Positions 6,892 to 15,598 of a stretch of DNA of 39,048 bases are shown here, in pieces (the first letter of the stretch is position 1; each line of letters begins with the position of its first letter). The notes under the pieces were generated by a model, which saw only the letters and a list, made by a program, of their open reading frames with translations, was not told the DNA's origin and did no database searches. The stretch is from Gammaproteobacteria bacterium. Its GTDB lineage: Bacteria; Pseudomonadota; Gammaproteobacteria; JAJDYQ01. The DNA lies in the NCBI GenBank assembly GCA_022825085.1, contig JAJDYQ010000046.1, positions 1 to 39,048 on the forward strand, written 5' to 3'. A program made the position numbers and the translations under genes.

Positions 6892-8064
6892 ATGAATCTG
6901 CATGAATATCAGTCCAAGGCATTATTTCGGAAATATGAAATTCCTGTGCCGGAAGGCCGGATGATCGAAGATGTCGCCGATTTGGATGAGGCGGTTGCAT
7001 CCGTGGCGTCATCTGGTGCCTGTGTGGTCAAAGCCCAGGTACATGCCGGAGGGAGAGGTAAGGGCGGTGGGGTAAAGGTTTTGCATGATCCTGATGAGCT
7101 GCGCGAGTATGTGGGCAATCTGTTCGGTTCCCGGCTGGTAACTCCGCAGACCGATACAAATGGCTTGCCTGTTAATCGGGTACTTATAGAGCAGACACTG
7201 GATATTGTTCGGGAGCTTTATCTGGGGCTTCTGGTTGATCGCGCACAGCGCAGGGTTGTTGTTATGTGCTCAGCAGCGGGAGGTATGAATATCGAGGAGG
7301 TCGCTGTGGCTACGCCGGAAAAAATTCATACCGCGCATATAGAACCTCAGTCGGGATTAATGCCATATCAGGGCCGTACTCTGGCTTTCTCGCTGGGATT
7401 GAGCGGCGATCAGGTCGGACAATTTGTACGGATAGTGAGCTCACTGTATCAGCTCTTTATCGATAACGATGCCTCGCTGGTTGAAATAAATCCTCTGGTA
7501 CTGACTGCCAACGGTGATCTGGTCGCACTTGACGCCAAGATTAACCTTGATGGTAATGCACTGTATCGTCATCCCGCTCTGGCAGCACTTCGGGACGAGA
7601 GCCAGGAGGATGAGCGCGAACGCATCGCTCGCCGACATGATCTGAATTATATTTCGCTGGATGGAAATATTGCCTGTATGGTGAACGGTGCCGGGCTGGC
7701 CATGGCCACCATGGACTTAATCAAGCTGCACGGTGGAGAACCGGCCAATTTTCTTGATGTCGGTGGTGGTACTACGGCAGAGAAAGTCAGCGAAGCCTTC
7801 AGGCTGATTCTGTCCAATCCCAATGTCGAGGCCATATTGGTGAATATTTTTGGCGGTATCGTCCGCTGTGACTTGATCGCCGAGGGAATTATCGAGGCGA
7901 TGGATCAGGTCCGGGTGGCGGTACCGATTGTTGTGCGACTGGAAGGCACGAATGTTGAGCAGGGGCGCAAAATGCTGGCAGAATGTGATTTCGATATTAT
8001 CGCTGCCGACGGGCTTACGGATGCCGCCCGGAAAGTAGTTGCCCGGACTGGAGGCAAGCCATGA
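6892..8064 (+). CDS. sucC: succinyl-CoA synthetase (ADP-forming) beta subunit
   Basis: SucC is the nucleotide- and succinate-binding half of the TCA-cycle enzyme that makes ATP from succinyl-CoA. Its 390 residues match the usual length. It starts [15 protein letters not shown], the family signature, and has the ATP-grasp region [17 protein letters not shown] (about 46-62) and the C-terminal ligase motif [17 protein letters not shown]. It is divergent from pilS, with about 395 bp between the two start codons; the stretch 6498-6891 holds no gene I can support. It overlaps sucD by ATGA. Confidence 0.97.
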   Translation: MNLHEYQSKALFRKYEIPVPEGRMIEDVADLDEAVASVASSGACVVKAQVHAGGRGKGGGVKVLHDPDELREYVGNLFGSRLVTPQTDTNGLPVNRVLIEQTLDIVRELYLGLLVDRAQRRVVVMCSAAGGMNIEEVAVATPEKIHTAHIEPQSGLMPYQGRTLAFSLGLSGDQVGQFVRIVSSLYQLFIDNDASLVEINPLVLTANGDLVALDAKINLDGNALYRHPALAALRDESQEDERERIARRHDLNYISLDGNIACMVNGAGLAMATMDLIKLHGGEPANFLDVGGGTTAEKVSEAFRLILSNPNVEAILVNIFGGIVRCDLIAEGIIEAMDQVRVAVPIVVRLEGTNVEQGRKMLAECDFDIIAADGLTDAARKVVARTGGKP

Positions 8065-8930
8065 GTGTGTTGGTAAACAGCGATACCAAAGTGCTCTGTC
8101 AGGGCTTTACCGGCAGGCAGGGAACATTTCACTCCGAACATGCGATTGCCTATGGTACTCGGATGGTCGGTGGTATTACGCCTGGCAAGGCTGGTCAGGT
8201 TCATTTGGGGCTGCCGATCTTTGACACCGTATCGGAAGGTGTGCGTGAGACCGGTGCCGATGCCAGTGTCATCTATGTGCCTGCCGGCTTTGCCGCCGAT
8301 GCGATCCTGGAAGCTGCCGATGCCGGTATAAAAGTCATTGTCTGCATTACCGAAGGGATACCGGTACTCGATATGTTGAAAGTGAAAAGTGCGCTGGAGG
8401 GCAGCGGAGCTTCGCTGATCGGCCCAAACTGTCCGGGCATTATTACTCCGGGCGAATGCAAGATCGGTATTATGCCGGGGGCCATTCACCGGAAGGGAAA
8501 GATCGGGATCGTTTCGCGCTCCGGCACCCTGACCTATGAGGCCGTATATCAAACGACCCTGACCGGTCAGGGGCAATCTACCTGTATCGGTATTGGTGGA
8601 GACCCGATTCAGGGTATGAACTTTATTGATTGCCTCAGGCTATTTGATGAGGATAAACAGACTGAGGGCATTGTCATGGTTGGAGAGATCGGCGGAACGG
8701 CTGAAGAAGAGGCAGCCGAATATATTCAATCTGAAGTCAATAAACCTGTCGTTGCCTATATTGCAGGAGTCACGGCCCCTCCCGGTAAGCGTATGGGACA
8801 TGCAGGGGCGATTATCTCGGGTGGAAAGGGGACTGCCGATGATAAGTTCGCAGCATTGGAAAGAGCAGGAGTGGCAACAACTCGCTCTCCTGCTGAAATT
8901 GGAAATGCCATGCAAAATCTGATGGCATGA
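8061..8930 (+). CDS. sucD: succinyl-CoA synthetase alpha subunit
   Basis: SucD binds CoA and carries the phosphohistidine intermediate. Its 289 residues include the CoA-binding Rossmann part ([16 protein letters not shown], about 13-28), the ligase part with [20 protein letters not shown], and the active His247 in [12 protein letters not shown]. This is the same position, within one residue, as in the E. coli enzyme. The start overlaps the sucC stop by ATGA, the normal coupled arrangement for a heterotetramer. Confidence 0.97.
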   Translation: MSVLVNSDTKVLCQGFTGRQGTFHSEHAIAYGTRMVGGITPGKAGQVHLGLPIFDTVSEGVRETGADASVIYVPAGFAADAILEAADAGIKVIVCITEGIPVLDMLKVKSALEGSGASLIGPNCPGIITPGECKIGIMPGAIHRKGKIGIVSRSGTLTYEAVYQTTLTGQGQSTCIGIGGDPIQGMNFIDCLRLFDEDKQTEGIVMVGEIGGTAEEEAAEYIQSEVNKPVVAYIAGVTAPPGKRMGHAGAIISGGKGTADDKFAALERAGVATTRSPAEIGNAMQNLMA

Positions 8931-8954
8931 TGGCCATTCAGGCTTGATTTTCTA

Positions 8955-10589
8955 ATGGCCATGCAGAAGCAGGACTGCCTCCTGATGATGGCCCAGTTAA
9001 ATCCATTGGTTGGTGATATCGATGGAAATAAAAATCTGGTGTCCGAGGCTATCGAGCATGCTCGCACAGATCATCATGCCGATATTATTGTATTCAGCGA
9101 GCTGATTATAAGCGGCTATCCTCCTGAAGATCTGCTTTACAGGTCAGACTTTATTCCTCGTTGTGAACAGGCGGTTCAGGAGATTGCATTATGTTGTCAG
9201 GATATAACAGCCATTATCGGTTCTCCGGTGCGTATCAGTGGCGCAATCTATAATGCGGCGATAGTTATTCGCGATACCCGGAAGGTTGGAGTCGCATACA
9301 AGCAATGTTTGCCCAACTATGGGGTTTTTGATGAGAATCGCTATTTCACTGCGGGAGACGATACTCTGGTTGTGGAACTGTTCCCCGGTATCAAGGGAGG
9401 AGTTACTGTATGTGAAGATATTTGGTCTCCTCAGCCGGTTGCCAGGGCAGCAGCCAGGCGGGCTGATATTATCATTAATATAAATGCCTCACCATTTCAT
9501 GCAGAGAAACACTCTCAGCGTCTCGGCGTGCTCAATGCCAGAGTCAGCGAATGTCAAATACCATTGATATATGTCAATCAGGTTGGTGGACAGGATGAGC
9601 TGATTTTTGATGGCGGCTCAATAGCAGTAGATGGCAATGGTCATGTCTGTGCCTGCTCCAGAGTATTCAGTGAAAGCAGGCAGCTTGTATCACTCAGGCA
9701 GACGGATGCCGGGCTTATACTGAACGGGCGGATTGAACCCATGCCGGAGAATGACCGGTTGATTTATGATGCCCTGGTTTATGGTGTATCGGAGTATGTC
9801 AGAAAAAATGGATTTTCAGGAGTGGTGCTTGGCTTGTCAGGAGGCATAGACTCTGCCTTAACGCTGGCCATCGCTGTTGATGCCCTGGGTGCAGACAGGG
9901 TCAGTACGGTAATGATGCCATATCTATATACATCGGATATGAGTATGGAGGATGCTGAAGAGGAAGCCGCAAACCTTGGAGTGAATTATAATGTAATGCC
10001 GATAGATGGCATATTTAATGAGTTTGAGCAGGTATTGGGCAGGGTTTTTGCGGATGAGGATAAGGACGCTACCGAAGAAAACATACAGGCGAGAATCAGG
10101 GGGTTAATACTGATGGCGATTTCAAATAAAAAAGGAAGACTGCTCCTGACTACCGGCAACAAAAGTGAAATGGCTGTAGGTTATACGACACTCTATGGAG
10201 ATATGGCCGGTGGATATGCACCTCTAAAAGATGTTTATAAAACGACTGTATATCGTCTGGCAAAATATCGTAACAAGATATCAAATGTTATACCAGACCG
10301 GGTTATTGATAGAGCGCCTTCAGCAGAATTGGCACCAGGCCAGTCGGATCAGGATACACTGCCTGAGTATGATATCCTCGATGATATTTTGAAGCGGTAT
10401 ATCGAGGAGCATGAAAGCATTTCTTCGATTATTGATGCAGGCCATCCGCCTGCACTGGTTCGGGATATTGTGCGAAGAGTTGATCTCAATGAATATAAAC
10501 GGCGGCAGGCTCCGCCCGGTATAAAAATCACAGACAAGGCCTTTGGTCGTGACTGGCGTTTCCCGATTACATACTTTAAGGGTCCATAG
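8955..10589 (+). CDS. nadE: glutamine-dependent NAD+ synthetase
   Basis: This 544-residue, two-domain enzyme amidates deaminated NAD using ammonia released from glutamine. The N-terminal nitrilase-type glutaminase (about 8-265) has the triad Glu49 (VFSEL), Lys116 (AYKQC) and Cys153 (TVCEDIW). The C-terminal synthetase (about 270-540) has the pyrophosphate loop SGGIDS (295-300), TTGNKSEMAVGY and the ending FGRDWRFPITYF. The start is not certain: no ribosome site is clear, and a Met pair near residue 11 is an alternative. It follows sucD by 24 bp and may be read with it. The codon use becomes more AT-rich towards its 3' end. Confidence 0.95.
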   Translation: MAMQKQDCLLMMAQLNPLVGDIDGNKNLVSEAIEHARTDHHADIIVFSELIISGYPPEDLLYRSDFIPRCEQAVQEIALCCQDITAIIGSPVRISGAIYNAAIVIRDTRKVGVAYKQCLPNYGVFDENRYFTAGDDTLVVELFPGIKGGVTVCEDIWSPQPVARAAARRADIIININASPFHAEKHSQRLGVLNARVSECQIPLIYVNQVGGQDELIFDGGSIAVDGNGHVCACSRVFSESRQLVSLRQTDAGLILNGRIEPMPENDRLIYDALVYGVSEYVRKNGFSGVVLGLSGGIDSALTLAIAVDALGADRVSTVMMPYLYTSDMSMEDAEEEAANLGVNYNVMPIDGIFNEFEQVLGRVFADEDKDATEENIQARIRGLILMAISNKKGRLLLTTGNKSEMAVGYTTLYGDMAGGYAPLKDVYKTTVYRLAKYRNKISNVIPDRVIDRAPSAELAPGQSDQDTLPEYDILDDILKRYIEEHESISSIIDAGHPPALVRDIVRRVDLNEYKRRQAPPGIKITDKAFGRDWRFPITYFKGP

Positions 10590-10662
10590 CTGGTTTTATA
10601 TTTTATGCTATCGTCTATTTCTGAATTCTGGCTTGCTACAGGCCGATAATCCTTTCGCTTTA

Positions 10663-10797
10663 TTAGCTGTAATAAATTGAATAATCCTTTGCAAGCTGAA
10701 ATCTTTCCTGAATTAATTCAGAGAGTTTTGCTTTATCATTGACTTTATGTTTTTTCGTGACAAATGAGGCCAGATTTTTCAGGATGTCGTTCGTATA
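10663..10797 (-). pseudogene. startless 44-codon reading frame, possible gene relic
   Basis: Minus-strand translation between two stops gives a lysine-rich, coding-like peptide including NDILKNLASFVTKKHK and LSELIQERFQLAKDY. It has no ATG, GTG or TTG start and follows the stop of the methyltransferase at 10802 by four bases in another frame. It looks like the C-terminal remnant of a lost gene. A nuclease partner of the methyltransferases is one possibility, but nothing in the peptide proves it. Confidence 0.35.
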
Positions 10798-10801
10798 TCA
10801 A

Positions 10802-11773
10802 TTAAAGTGAAAGACTATCTACCGGATTCGTTTCTTTTGCTTTAGGCTGATCATTCAAGCTGTTACGTTCCCAGAAGACACCATCGGCATACCCCTGTAT
10901 TGCAGGATGAGTCTCTGCAATTCCAAGACGCTTTAACGTCCAGCAACAGTATTCCAGATCCTGCTCTATACCCGAAAATTTCCGGTGAAGTTTTTTGGCA
11001 ACCACAGCCGTGGTGCCACTCCCTAAAAATGGGTCGAATACAAAGTCACCTTCCTTGCTGCTTGCCAGGATAAGTTTTGCAATAAGCTTTTCTGGCTTCT
11101 GTGCGGGATGATCGGTATTTTCCGGCATGGACCAGAATGGAATGGATATGTCGGACCAGATGTTGGATGGAAATGTGAGTCGAAAATTACCATTCTTTTC
11201 TTCCTCCCAGTCTTTGGGTTTCCCGTTGGCCCGATAGGGAGCGATGACTTTTCTCTTCAGCTTCACGGCATTCGCATTGAAATAGTAATCTTTTGTGTTC
11301 GAGCAAAACCATATATCTTCCGTGTTATTTTTCCAGTTGGACCTGGCACCGCGGCCTTTTTCCCGCTCCCAGGTAATTCGGTTATGGACATAAAAATACT
11401 TTTCAAGAATGGGTGCGATCAGAATGGAAGTTTTCCAGTCTGAGCAAATATAGAGGGTTGCCTGAGGCTTTAAGATCATCCTGACGTTTGACAAAAAGGA
11501 TTCAAACCATGCCGGATAACTTCCCCTCTTTTTGAATAGATGTCCGTTGTAATTTTTTGACAGATTATAAGGAGGATCCACGATCAGTAAATCAACAAAA
11601 GCGGATGGGAGGGCCGGTAAAACCGAAAAAGCATCGCCATGGATGACACGCCCCTCGAGTTCATTAACCTGCGAAGAGATGGGGTTCTTTAAAAGCTGCC
11701 CGGATAGAGATTCGATTCCCTCCGGGGTGCAGGTCAGTGTTCTGTTTCGAGGGGCTCGTTGTTTCATCAGCAT
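10802..11773 (-). CDS. beta-class site-specific DNA methyltransferase
   Basis: This 323-residue amino-methyltransferase carries the catalytic motif IV DPPYN (66-70) before the AdoMet motif I DPFLGSGTT (247-255), the beta-class order. DPPY points to adenine-N6 methylation. Other family blocks are WEREKGRGA, WKNNTEDIWF, FWSMPENTDHP and QKPEKL. An AGGA lies eight bases before the third codon, also ATG (11767), which may be the real start. A second, different methyltransferase lies upstream on the same strand. I see no endonuclease between nadE and bamD. The region is AT-rich relative to bamD or clpB, which suggests acquisition by transfer. The target sequence cannot be read from the protein by eye. 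Confidence 0.9.
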   Translation of the reverse strand: MLMKQRAPRNRTLTCTPEGIESLSGQLLKNPISSQVNELEGRVIHGDAFSVLPALPSAFVDLLIVDPPYNLSKNYNGHLFKKRGSYPAWFESFLSNVRMILKPQATLYICSDWKTSILIAPILEKYFYVHNRITWEREKGRGARSNWKNNTEDIWFCSNTKDYYFNANAVKLKRKVIAPYRANGKPKDWEEEKNGNFRLTFPSNIWSDISIPFWSMPENTDHPAQKPEKLIAKLILASSKEGDFVFDPFLGSGTTAVVAKKLHRKFSGIEQDLEYCCWTLKRLGIAETHPAIQGYADGVFWERNSLNDQPKAKETNPVDSLSL

Positions 11774-11785
11774 TGTCCTGTTGCT

Positions 11786-11929
11786 TCATCGTAAAATACT
11801 TTTCAGAAAATGCCCAGACTTGTTTTTTCTTTGGCCGATTTTATCAGGCCATTCGAGGTAAAAATCTTCTTGCCGATTATATTTATCCTTGATAGATGAC
11901 CTTTCCATCCTTGCAGGATAGATATTCAT
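11786..11929 (-). CDS. small ORF between the two methyltransferase genes
   Basis: A 47-codon frame starts MNIYPARMERSSIKD and ends HFLKSILR, twelve bases before the next gene. It is polar and basic, with one aromatic-rich part (EDFYLEW), and resembles nothing I recognise. It could be a small protein of the modification system, a relic of a larger gene, or chance. The gap it occupies (11774-12032) holds nothing else that I can see. Confidence 0.3.
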   Translation of the reverse strand: MNIYPARMERSSIKDKYNRQEDFYLEWPDKIGQRKNKSGHFLKSILR

Positions 11930-12032
11930 ACTTGATAGTCGTTTGGATCCTGTGCATCGGCATCTCTTTTGGATGTGATCAATTCATGCCCCAGAGTGTC
12001 GGCAATGATCATTTCTTTGATCAGGCTTATAG

Positions 12033-12842
12033 CTACGTACCATACGAAAAAGCAATCGCTGTTTGTTCCTGCTCCAGCTTGTCAAGCCGCTCATTGGCTG
12101 CCTCAACAAACTCAGGCTGTATTTCAAAGGCCATGAAATTTCTTTTGTGCCTTTTGCATACCACCGGGCAGGTTCCAACACCCGAAAATGGATCCAAAAC
12201 TGTATCTCCCGGATTTGAACTGGCGAGGACCAGCCTTTCAATCAGGCTTTCAGGTTTCTGAATAGTATTCAACGCCTGCCTTGAAACCAGCTCTTTCGAT
12301 TTATAGGTGAGCTGTTTGATGTCTCCCCATACATCACCGGGATTTTTTCCATTTTTGTTGAATCTGGTTTTGCCATATTGTCCGTTTGTAACCGAAGGGA
12401 CATTTTCGCATCTTCTGCGATGCTCCAGCTCCACCAGTTGCGAGACACGAATATCGTCAAGATTAAAACAGCGGGGCTTCCTGCCTTTGATGAAATAACC
12501 GATAATATCATGGTTATTGGTATAGCTTTGCCGCCCCTGGGCAAGCCTGCTTGGCTGATACCAGATAATTTTTGATTTCAGATTAAGGTAGGGTCGGTAG
12601 TCGATAAAATCCAGGCAGTCCGGCTTTCCAAACAGGTATAAAGCACCGCCTTCCTTTAATTTTTTGGAAAATCTTTTGATCAGATCAAGATTAAACTCCT
12701 GGATGGAAGGTATCCGGTCCCAGTTGTTTTGTGTGACGCCGTAAGGTCCATCGCAGATGATCAGGTCTATGGATTGATCCCTGATTTTTTCGCACAAATT
12801 AAAGGAGTCTCCGCAGTATATTTTGTTGGGCTCCAGCGTCAT
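12033..12842 (-). CDS. second beta-class DNA methyltransferase, DGPY motif
   Basis: This 269-residue methyltransferase has the catalytic motif written CDGPYGV (30-36), so Gly replaces the first Pro of DPPY. Motif I near the C-terminus reads DPFSGVGT (217-224). The motif order is again beta class. Conserved-looking blocks include ALYLFGKPDCLDFIDY, WGDIKQLTYKSKEL and NTIQKPESLIERL. The start is supported by AGGAAAAA just before ATG. It is not a close copy of its neighbour, so the pair could modify the two strands of an asymmetric site, as in some type IIS systems (inference). Confidence 0.88.
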   Translation of the reverse strand: MTLEPNKIYCGDSFNLCEKIRDQSIDLIICDGPYGVTQNNWDRIPSIQEFNLDLIKRFSKKLKEGGALYLFGKPDCLDFIDYRPYLNLKSKIIWYQPSRLAQGRQSYTNNHDIIGYFIKGRKPRCFNLDDIRVSQLVELEHRRRCENVPSVTNGQYGKTRFNKNGKNPGDVWGDIKQLTYKSKELVSRQALNTIQKPESLIERLVLASSNPGDTVLDPFSGVGTCPVVCKRHKRNFMAFEIQPEFVEAANERLDKLEQEQTAIAFSYGT

Positions 12843-12920
12843 TTTTTCCTGGCTGGCGGATGTTGTGGATAAGCGGACTGCATCCTGTCGGGGTCGATAA
12901 AAGCAAGTGAACCCTTCACA

Positions 12921-13745
12921 TTATTCCCAGAACTGTAGCCATACTTTCCGCTCTTTCCCCGTATCACTTTTTTTGCTGATCTCTCTTTTTAGGACCGGAT
13001 GATCGGGGTAATTTAATTGCAGAACTCTTCTGGAGCCGTCAGCCAGATCGCTCATATCCAGCATGGTGTAACCTATGAGCATCACGGCCAGAGCATTCGA
13101 TACGGCCGCTGTCTGGGGATAATTTTCAACAACGCCGATACCACGGTTTACTGCGGCGGAATAGGCGCCCCGCTTGATATAATATCTGGCGACATGGACA
13201 TCGTACTCGGCGATATTATTTCTCAGGTAGGCCATTCTTTGCCGGGCATCCTCTGTGTACCGGCTATCGGGATAGAGCTTGACCAGCTCGGAAAAGTCAT
13301 TCAATGACTGCAATGCGGCGGCCTGGTCCCGCTGAGAGCGATCAGTCCGCATATAGCGCTGGAAAAAGCCGAAGTCACGATCAAAATTGGCCAGTCCCTT
13401 AAGATAATAGGCGTAGTCAATATTGGGATGCCTCGGATAGAGTTTGATAAATCGGTCAGCGGCGGCGATGGCCGCTTCGGTTTCACCATCCCTGTAATGG
13501 GCATAGGTGCTCTCCAGTAGTGCCTGTTGGGCAAACTGACCAAACGGATAACGGGTTTCGACTTTTTCATAATAGTCAATCGCCGCATTATAGTTTTCAT
13601 CATTCAATTCGGTGCGTGCTGCGTCATAAAGCCTGCTGGCAGACCAGTCTTTGGTTTCATCATCTTCTTTTTCATCGAGGGACGAACAGGCTGACAGAAG
13701 CAGGAGTACGCTCGCAAAAGATAACAGAAAAAACAATGTGCGCAT
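12921..13745 (-). CDS. bamD: BamD, outer-membrane protein assembly lipoprotein
   Basis: BamD is the essential lipoprotein of the BAM complex that folds beta-barrels into the outer membrane. The 274-residue protein has a signal peptide ending in the lipobox LSAC, with Cys20 as the lipidated residue. It then has TPR-type helices from about residue 35 (ASRLYDAARTELNDENYNAAIDYYEKVETRYPFG) to about 240. The C-terminal tail is charged. It is about 30 residues longer than the E. coli protein, mostly at the two ends. It is divergent from rluD across 76 bp, an arrangement seen in many gammaproteobacteria. Confidence 0.95.
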   Translation of the reverse strand: MRTLFFLLSFASVLLLLSACSSLDEKEDDETKDWSASRLYDAARTELNDENYNAAIDYYEKVETRYPFGQFAQQALLESTYAHYRDGETEAAIAAADRFIKLYPRHPNIDYAYYLKGLANFDRDFGFFQRYMRTDRSQRDQAAALQSLNDFSELVKLYPDSRYTEDARQRMAYLRNNIAEYDVHVARYYIKRGAYSAAVNRGIGVVENYPQTAAVSNALAVMLIGYTMLDMSDLADGSRRVLQLNYPDHPVLKREISKKSDTGKERKVWLQFWE

Positions 13746-13821
13746 GGATTCAGGTTCCGGTTCGCTGGTTCAGGGCACGGAGTATAATTCATTCACTACA
13801 GAATAGCACCGAATCGGAATA

Positions 13822-14766
13822 TTGAAAATTTCTTTAAAAATCCCCCATGAGTGCAATGGATACCGTCTGGATCAGGCACTTGCAGCCTGTTTGCCGGAGT
13901 ATTCCCGTGCCCGGTTGCAGAAATGGGTAAAGCTGGGCTGTGTCACATTAGACGATGCCAGTTGCCGACCCAGGGACATTGTTGTACAAAACCAGACCAT
14001 ATTGATTGATGTCACGGATAATCTGATACGGGAGCAGGAAAGTCGGGAAATTGAGCCCCAGAATATTCCGCTCAATGTGATTTATGAGGATGCGGACTTA
14101 ATTGTTTTGAATAAGCCTGCCGGTCTGGTGGTTCATCCGGCTGTTGGTAACCCGGATGGCACATTATGCAATGCCCTGCTTTTTCACTATCCGGAACTGG
14201 GATTGCTGCCCCGCGCTGGAATTGTGCATCGACTGGACAGGGATACCACTGGCTTAATGGTCGTAGCCCGCACACTTCCCTCTCATGCCAGTCTGGTTCG
14301 TCAGCTTCAGGCACGGGCAATGGGACGTGAATATGAGGCTGTAGTCAACGGTGTCATGGTGGCCGGGGGGCGGGTTGACGCTCCGATTGGTCGGCACCCG
14401 GTTAATCGTAAGCGCATGGCCGTTGTTGACGGCGGTAAGGATGCCGTAACCTGCTACCGGATACTGGAGAGATTTCATGCCCATACCCGTGTCCGGTTAA
14501 AGCTGGAGTCAGGCCGGACGCACCAGATACGTGTTCACATGTCGCACATTCATCATCCTGTTGTTGGTGACCCGGTTTATGGGGGGCGCAAAAAGATCCC
14601 CGCTGGAGCCGCGCCGGCATTGAAAAAACTGTTGCGAGAGTTCCCAAGGCAGGCGTTACATGCGTGCAAACTTACCTTGATGCACCCGATCAACGGGGAG
14701 CAGCTTGACTGGCAGGTACCCATGCCTGCCGACATGCAGGACCTGTTGCAGGGGCTTAAGGGATAA
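13822..14766 (+). CDS. rluD: 23S rRNA pseudouridine synthase RluD
   Basis: RluD makes the pseudouridines of helix 69 of 23S rRNA (1911, 1915 and 1917). The 314 residues comprise an N-terminal S4 RNA-binding domain (about 13-75) and the RluA-type catalytic domain. Its motif HRLDRDTTG has the catalytic Asp139, the same residue number as in E. coli. It also has ESGRTHQIRVHM and DPVYGG. It overlaps nothing and is followed after seven bases by pgeF, so the two are probably co-transcribed. Confidence 0.95.
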   Translation: MKISLKIPHECNGYRLDQALAACLPEYSRARLQKWVKLGCVTLDDASCRPRDIVVQNQTILIDVTDNLIREQESREIEPQNIPLNVIYEDADLIVLNKPAGLVVHPAVGNPDGTLCNALLFHYPELGLLPRAGIVHRLDRDTTGLMVVARTLPSHASLVRQLQARAMGREYEAVVNGVMVAGGRVDAPIGRHPVNRKRMAVVDGGKDAVTCYRILERFHAHTRVRLKLESGRTHQIRVHMSHIHHPVVGDPVYGGRKKIPAGAAPALKKLLREFPRQALHACKLTLMHPINGEQLDWQVPMPADMQDLLQGLKG

Positions 14767-14773
14767 TTCCGGC

Positions 14774-15529
14774 ATGATCCGGCCTGTTGATTTGATTCTG
14801 CCTGAGTGGCCGGCACCCGGCCACATCAGAGCGGTCAGCACGACACGTCGTGGAGGTGTCAGTGGAGCGCCATGGCATAGCCTGAATCTTGCGACCCATG
14901 TTTCAGATGATATGCACAATGTGCGGCAGAACAGAGAAATATTATCGGTGCGACTTGATTTTTCCGGTGAACCGGTCTGGCTGGAGCAGGTACATGGCAG
15001 TGATGTGGTTGTGGCCGATATCGGTGGACACCAGCCCTGTGATGCCAGCATAACCCGTCAGGAAAAGTTGACCTGTGCTGTGCTGACTGCAGATTGTCTG
15101 CCGGTGCTTTTTACGGACCATTCAGGGACAGTGGTTGCGGCAGCCCATGCAGGCTGGCGTGGCCTGGCTGCCGGGATACTTGAGAATACCGTGCATAGAA
15201 TGTCCGTTCCAATGCCAGAAATTCTGGCCTGGATGGGGCCAGCCATTGGCCCGAAAAATTTTTCGGTCGGTAGAGATGTATATCAGGCGTTCACCGGTTT
15301 TTCAGAGGAGGCGGGCGGGGCCTTTACTGCGATCAGTGATAGTCGCTGGCTGTGTGATATTTATTCACTGGCCAGACTGCGACTAAATGCCATGGGGGTG
15401 ACCGGTATATATGGTGGAGGACGCTGTACCTGCGAGGAAAAAGACAGTTTCTATTCCTTTCGTCGCGATGGAGTAACCGGCCGCATGGCCAGTTTGATCT
15501 GGATCAATCACGATGCGGTCACACCGTAG
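14774..15529 (+). CDS. pgeF: purine nucleoside phosphorylase / laccase-domain protein YfiH
   Basis: YfiH-family proteins are zinc enzymes described as adenosine deaminase/purine nucleoside phosphorylases and implicated in peptidoglycan editing in E. coli. From the ATG at 14774 the protein has 251 residues. The metal ligands are visible: His74 in VHGSD, Cys108 in TADCLPV and His125 in AAHAGWRGLA. The C-terminus has CTCEEKDSFYSFRRD. The frame is open upstream to 14705 inside rluD, but those codons are Cys/Arg-rich shadow, and the chosen start lies seven bases after the rluD stop. The rluD-pgeF-clpB order is common in the class. Confidence 0.93.
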   Translation: MIRPVDLILPEWPAPGHIRAVSTTRRGGVSGAPWHSLNLATHVSDDMHNVRQNREILSVRLDFSGEPVWLEQVHGSDVVVADIGGHQPCDASITRQEKLTCAVLTADCLPVLFTDHSGTVVAAAHAGWRGLAAGILENTVHRMSVPMPEILAWMGPAIGPKNFSVGRDVYQAFTGFSEEAGGAFTAISDSRWLCDIYSLARLRLNAMGVTGIYGGGRCTCEEKDSFYSFRRDGVTGRMASLIWINHDAVTP

Positions 15530-15535
15530 AAGGTG

Positions 15536-15563
15536 CTTGAAACCTGATCAGGCAGCCCAATTT
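15536..15563 (+). promoter_or_regulatory. sigma-32 heat-shock promoter of clpB
   Basis: CTTGAAA (15536-15542), a 13-base spacer and CCCAATTT (15556-15563) match the sigma-32 consensus CTTGAAA-N13-15-CCCCATNT with one mismatch. It lies 36 bp before the clpB ATG. The spacer holds the palindrome CCTGATCAGG. Confidence 0.8.
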
Positions 15564-15598
15564 AGCGCGTAATCAGAATTTTATGGGAACCCGGTTAC

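Noticed and set aside
11896-12261. Plus-strand ORF of 121 codons opposite the second methyltransferase
   Set aside because: It lies antisense to a well-supported gene and shows no family features; it is a shadow frame.
14705-14773. Longer start for pgeF inside rluD
   Set aside because: The 23 extra residues are a Cys/Arg-rich shadow of rluD. The family N-terminus begins at 14774, just after the rluD stop.
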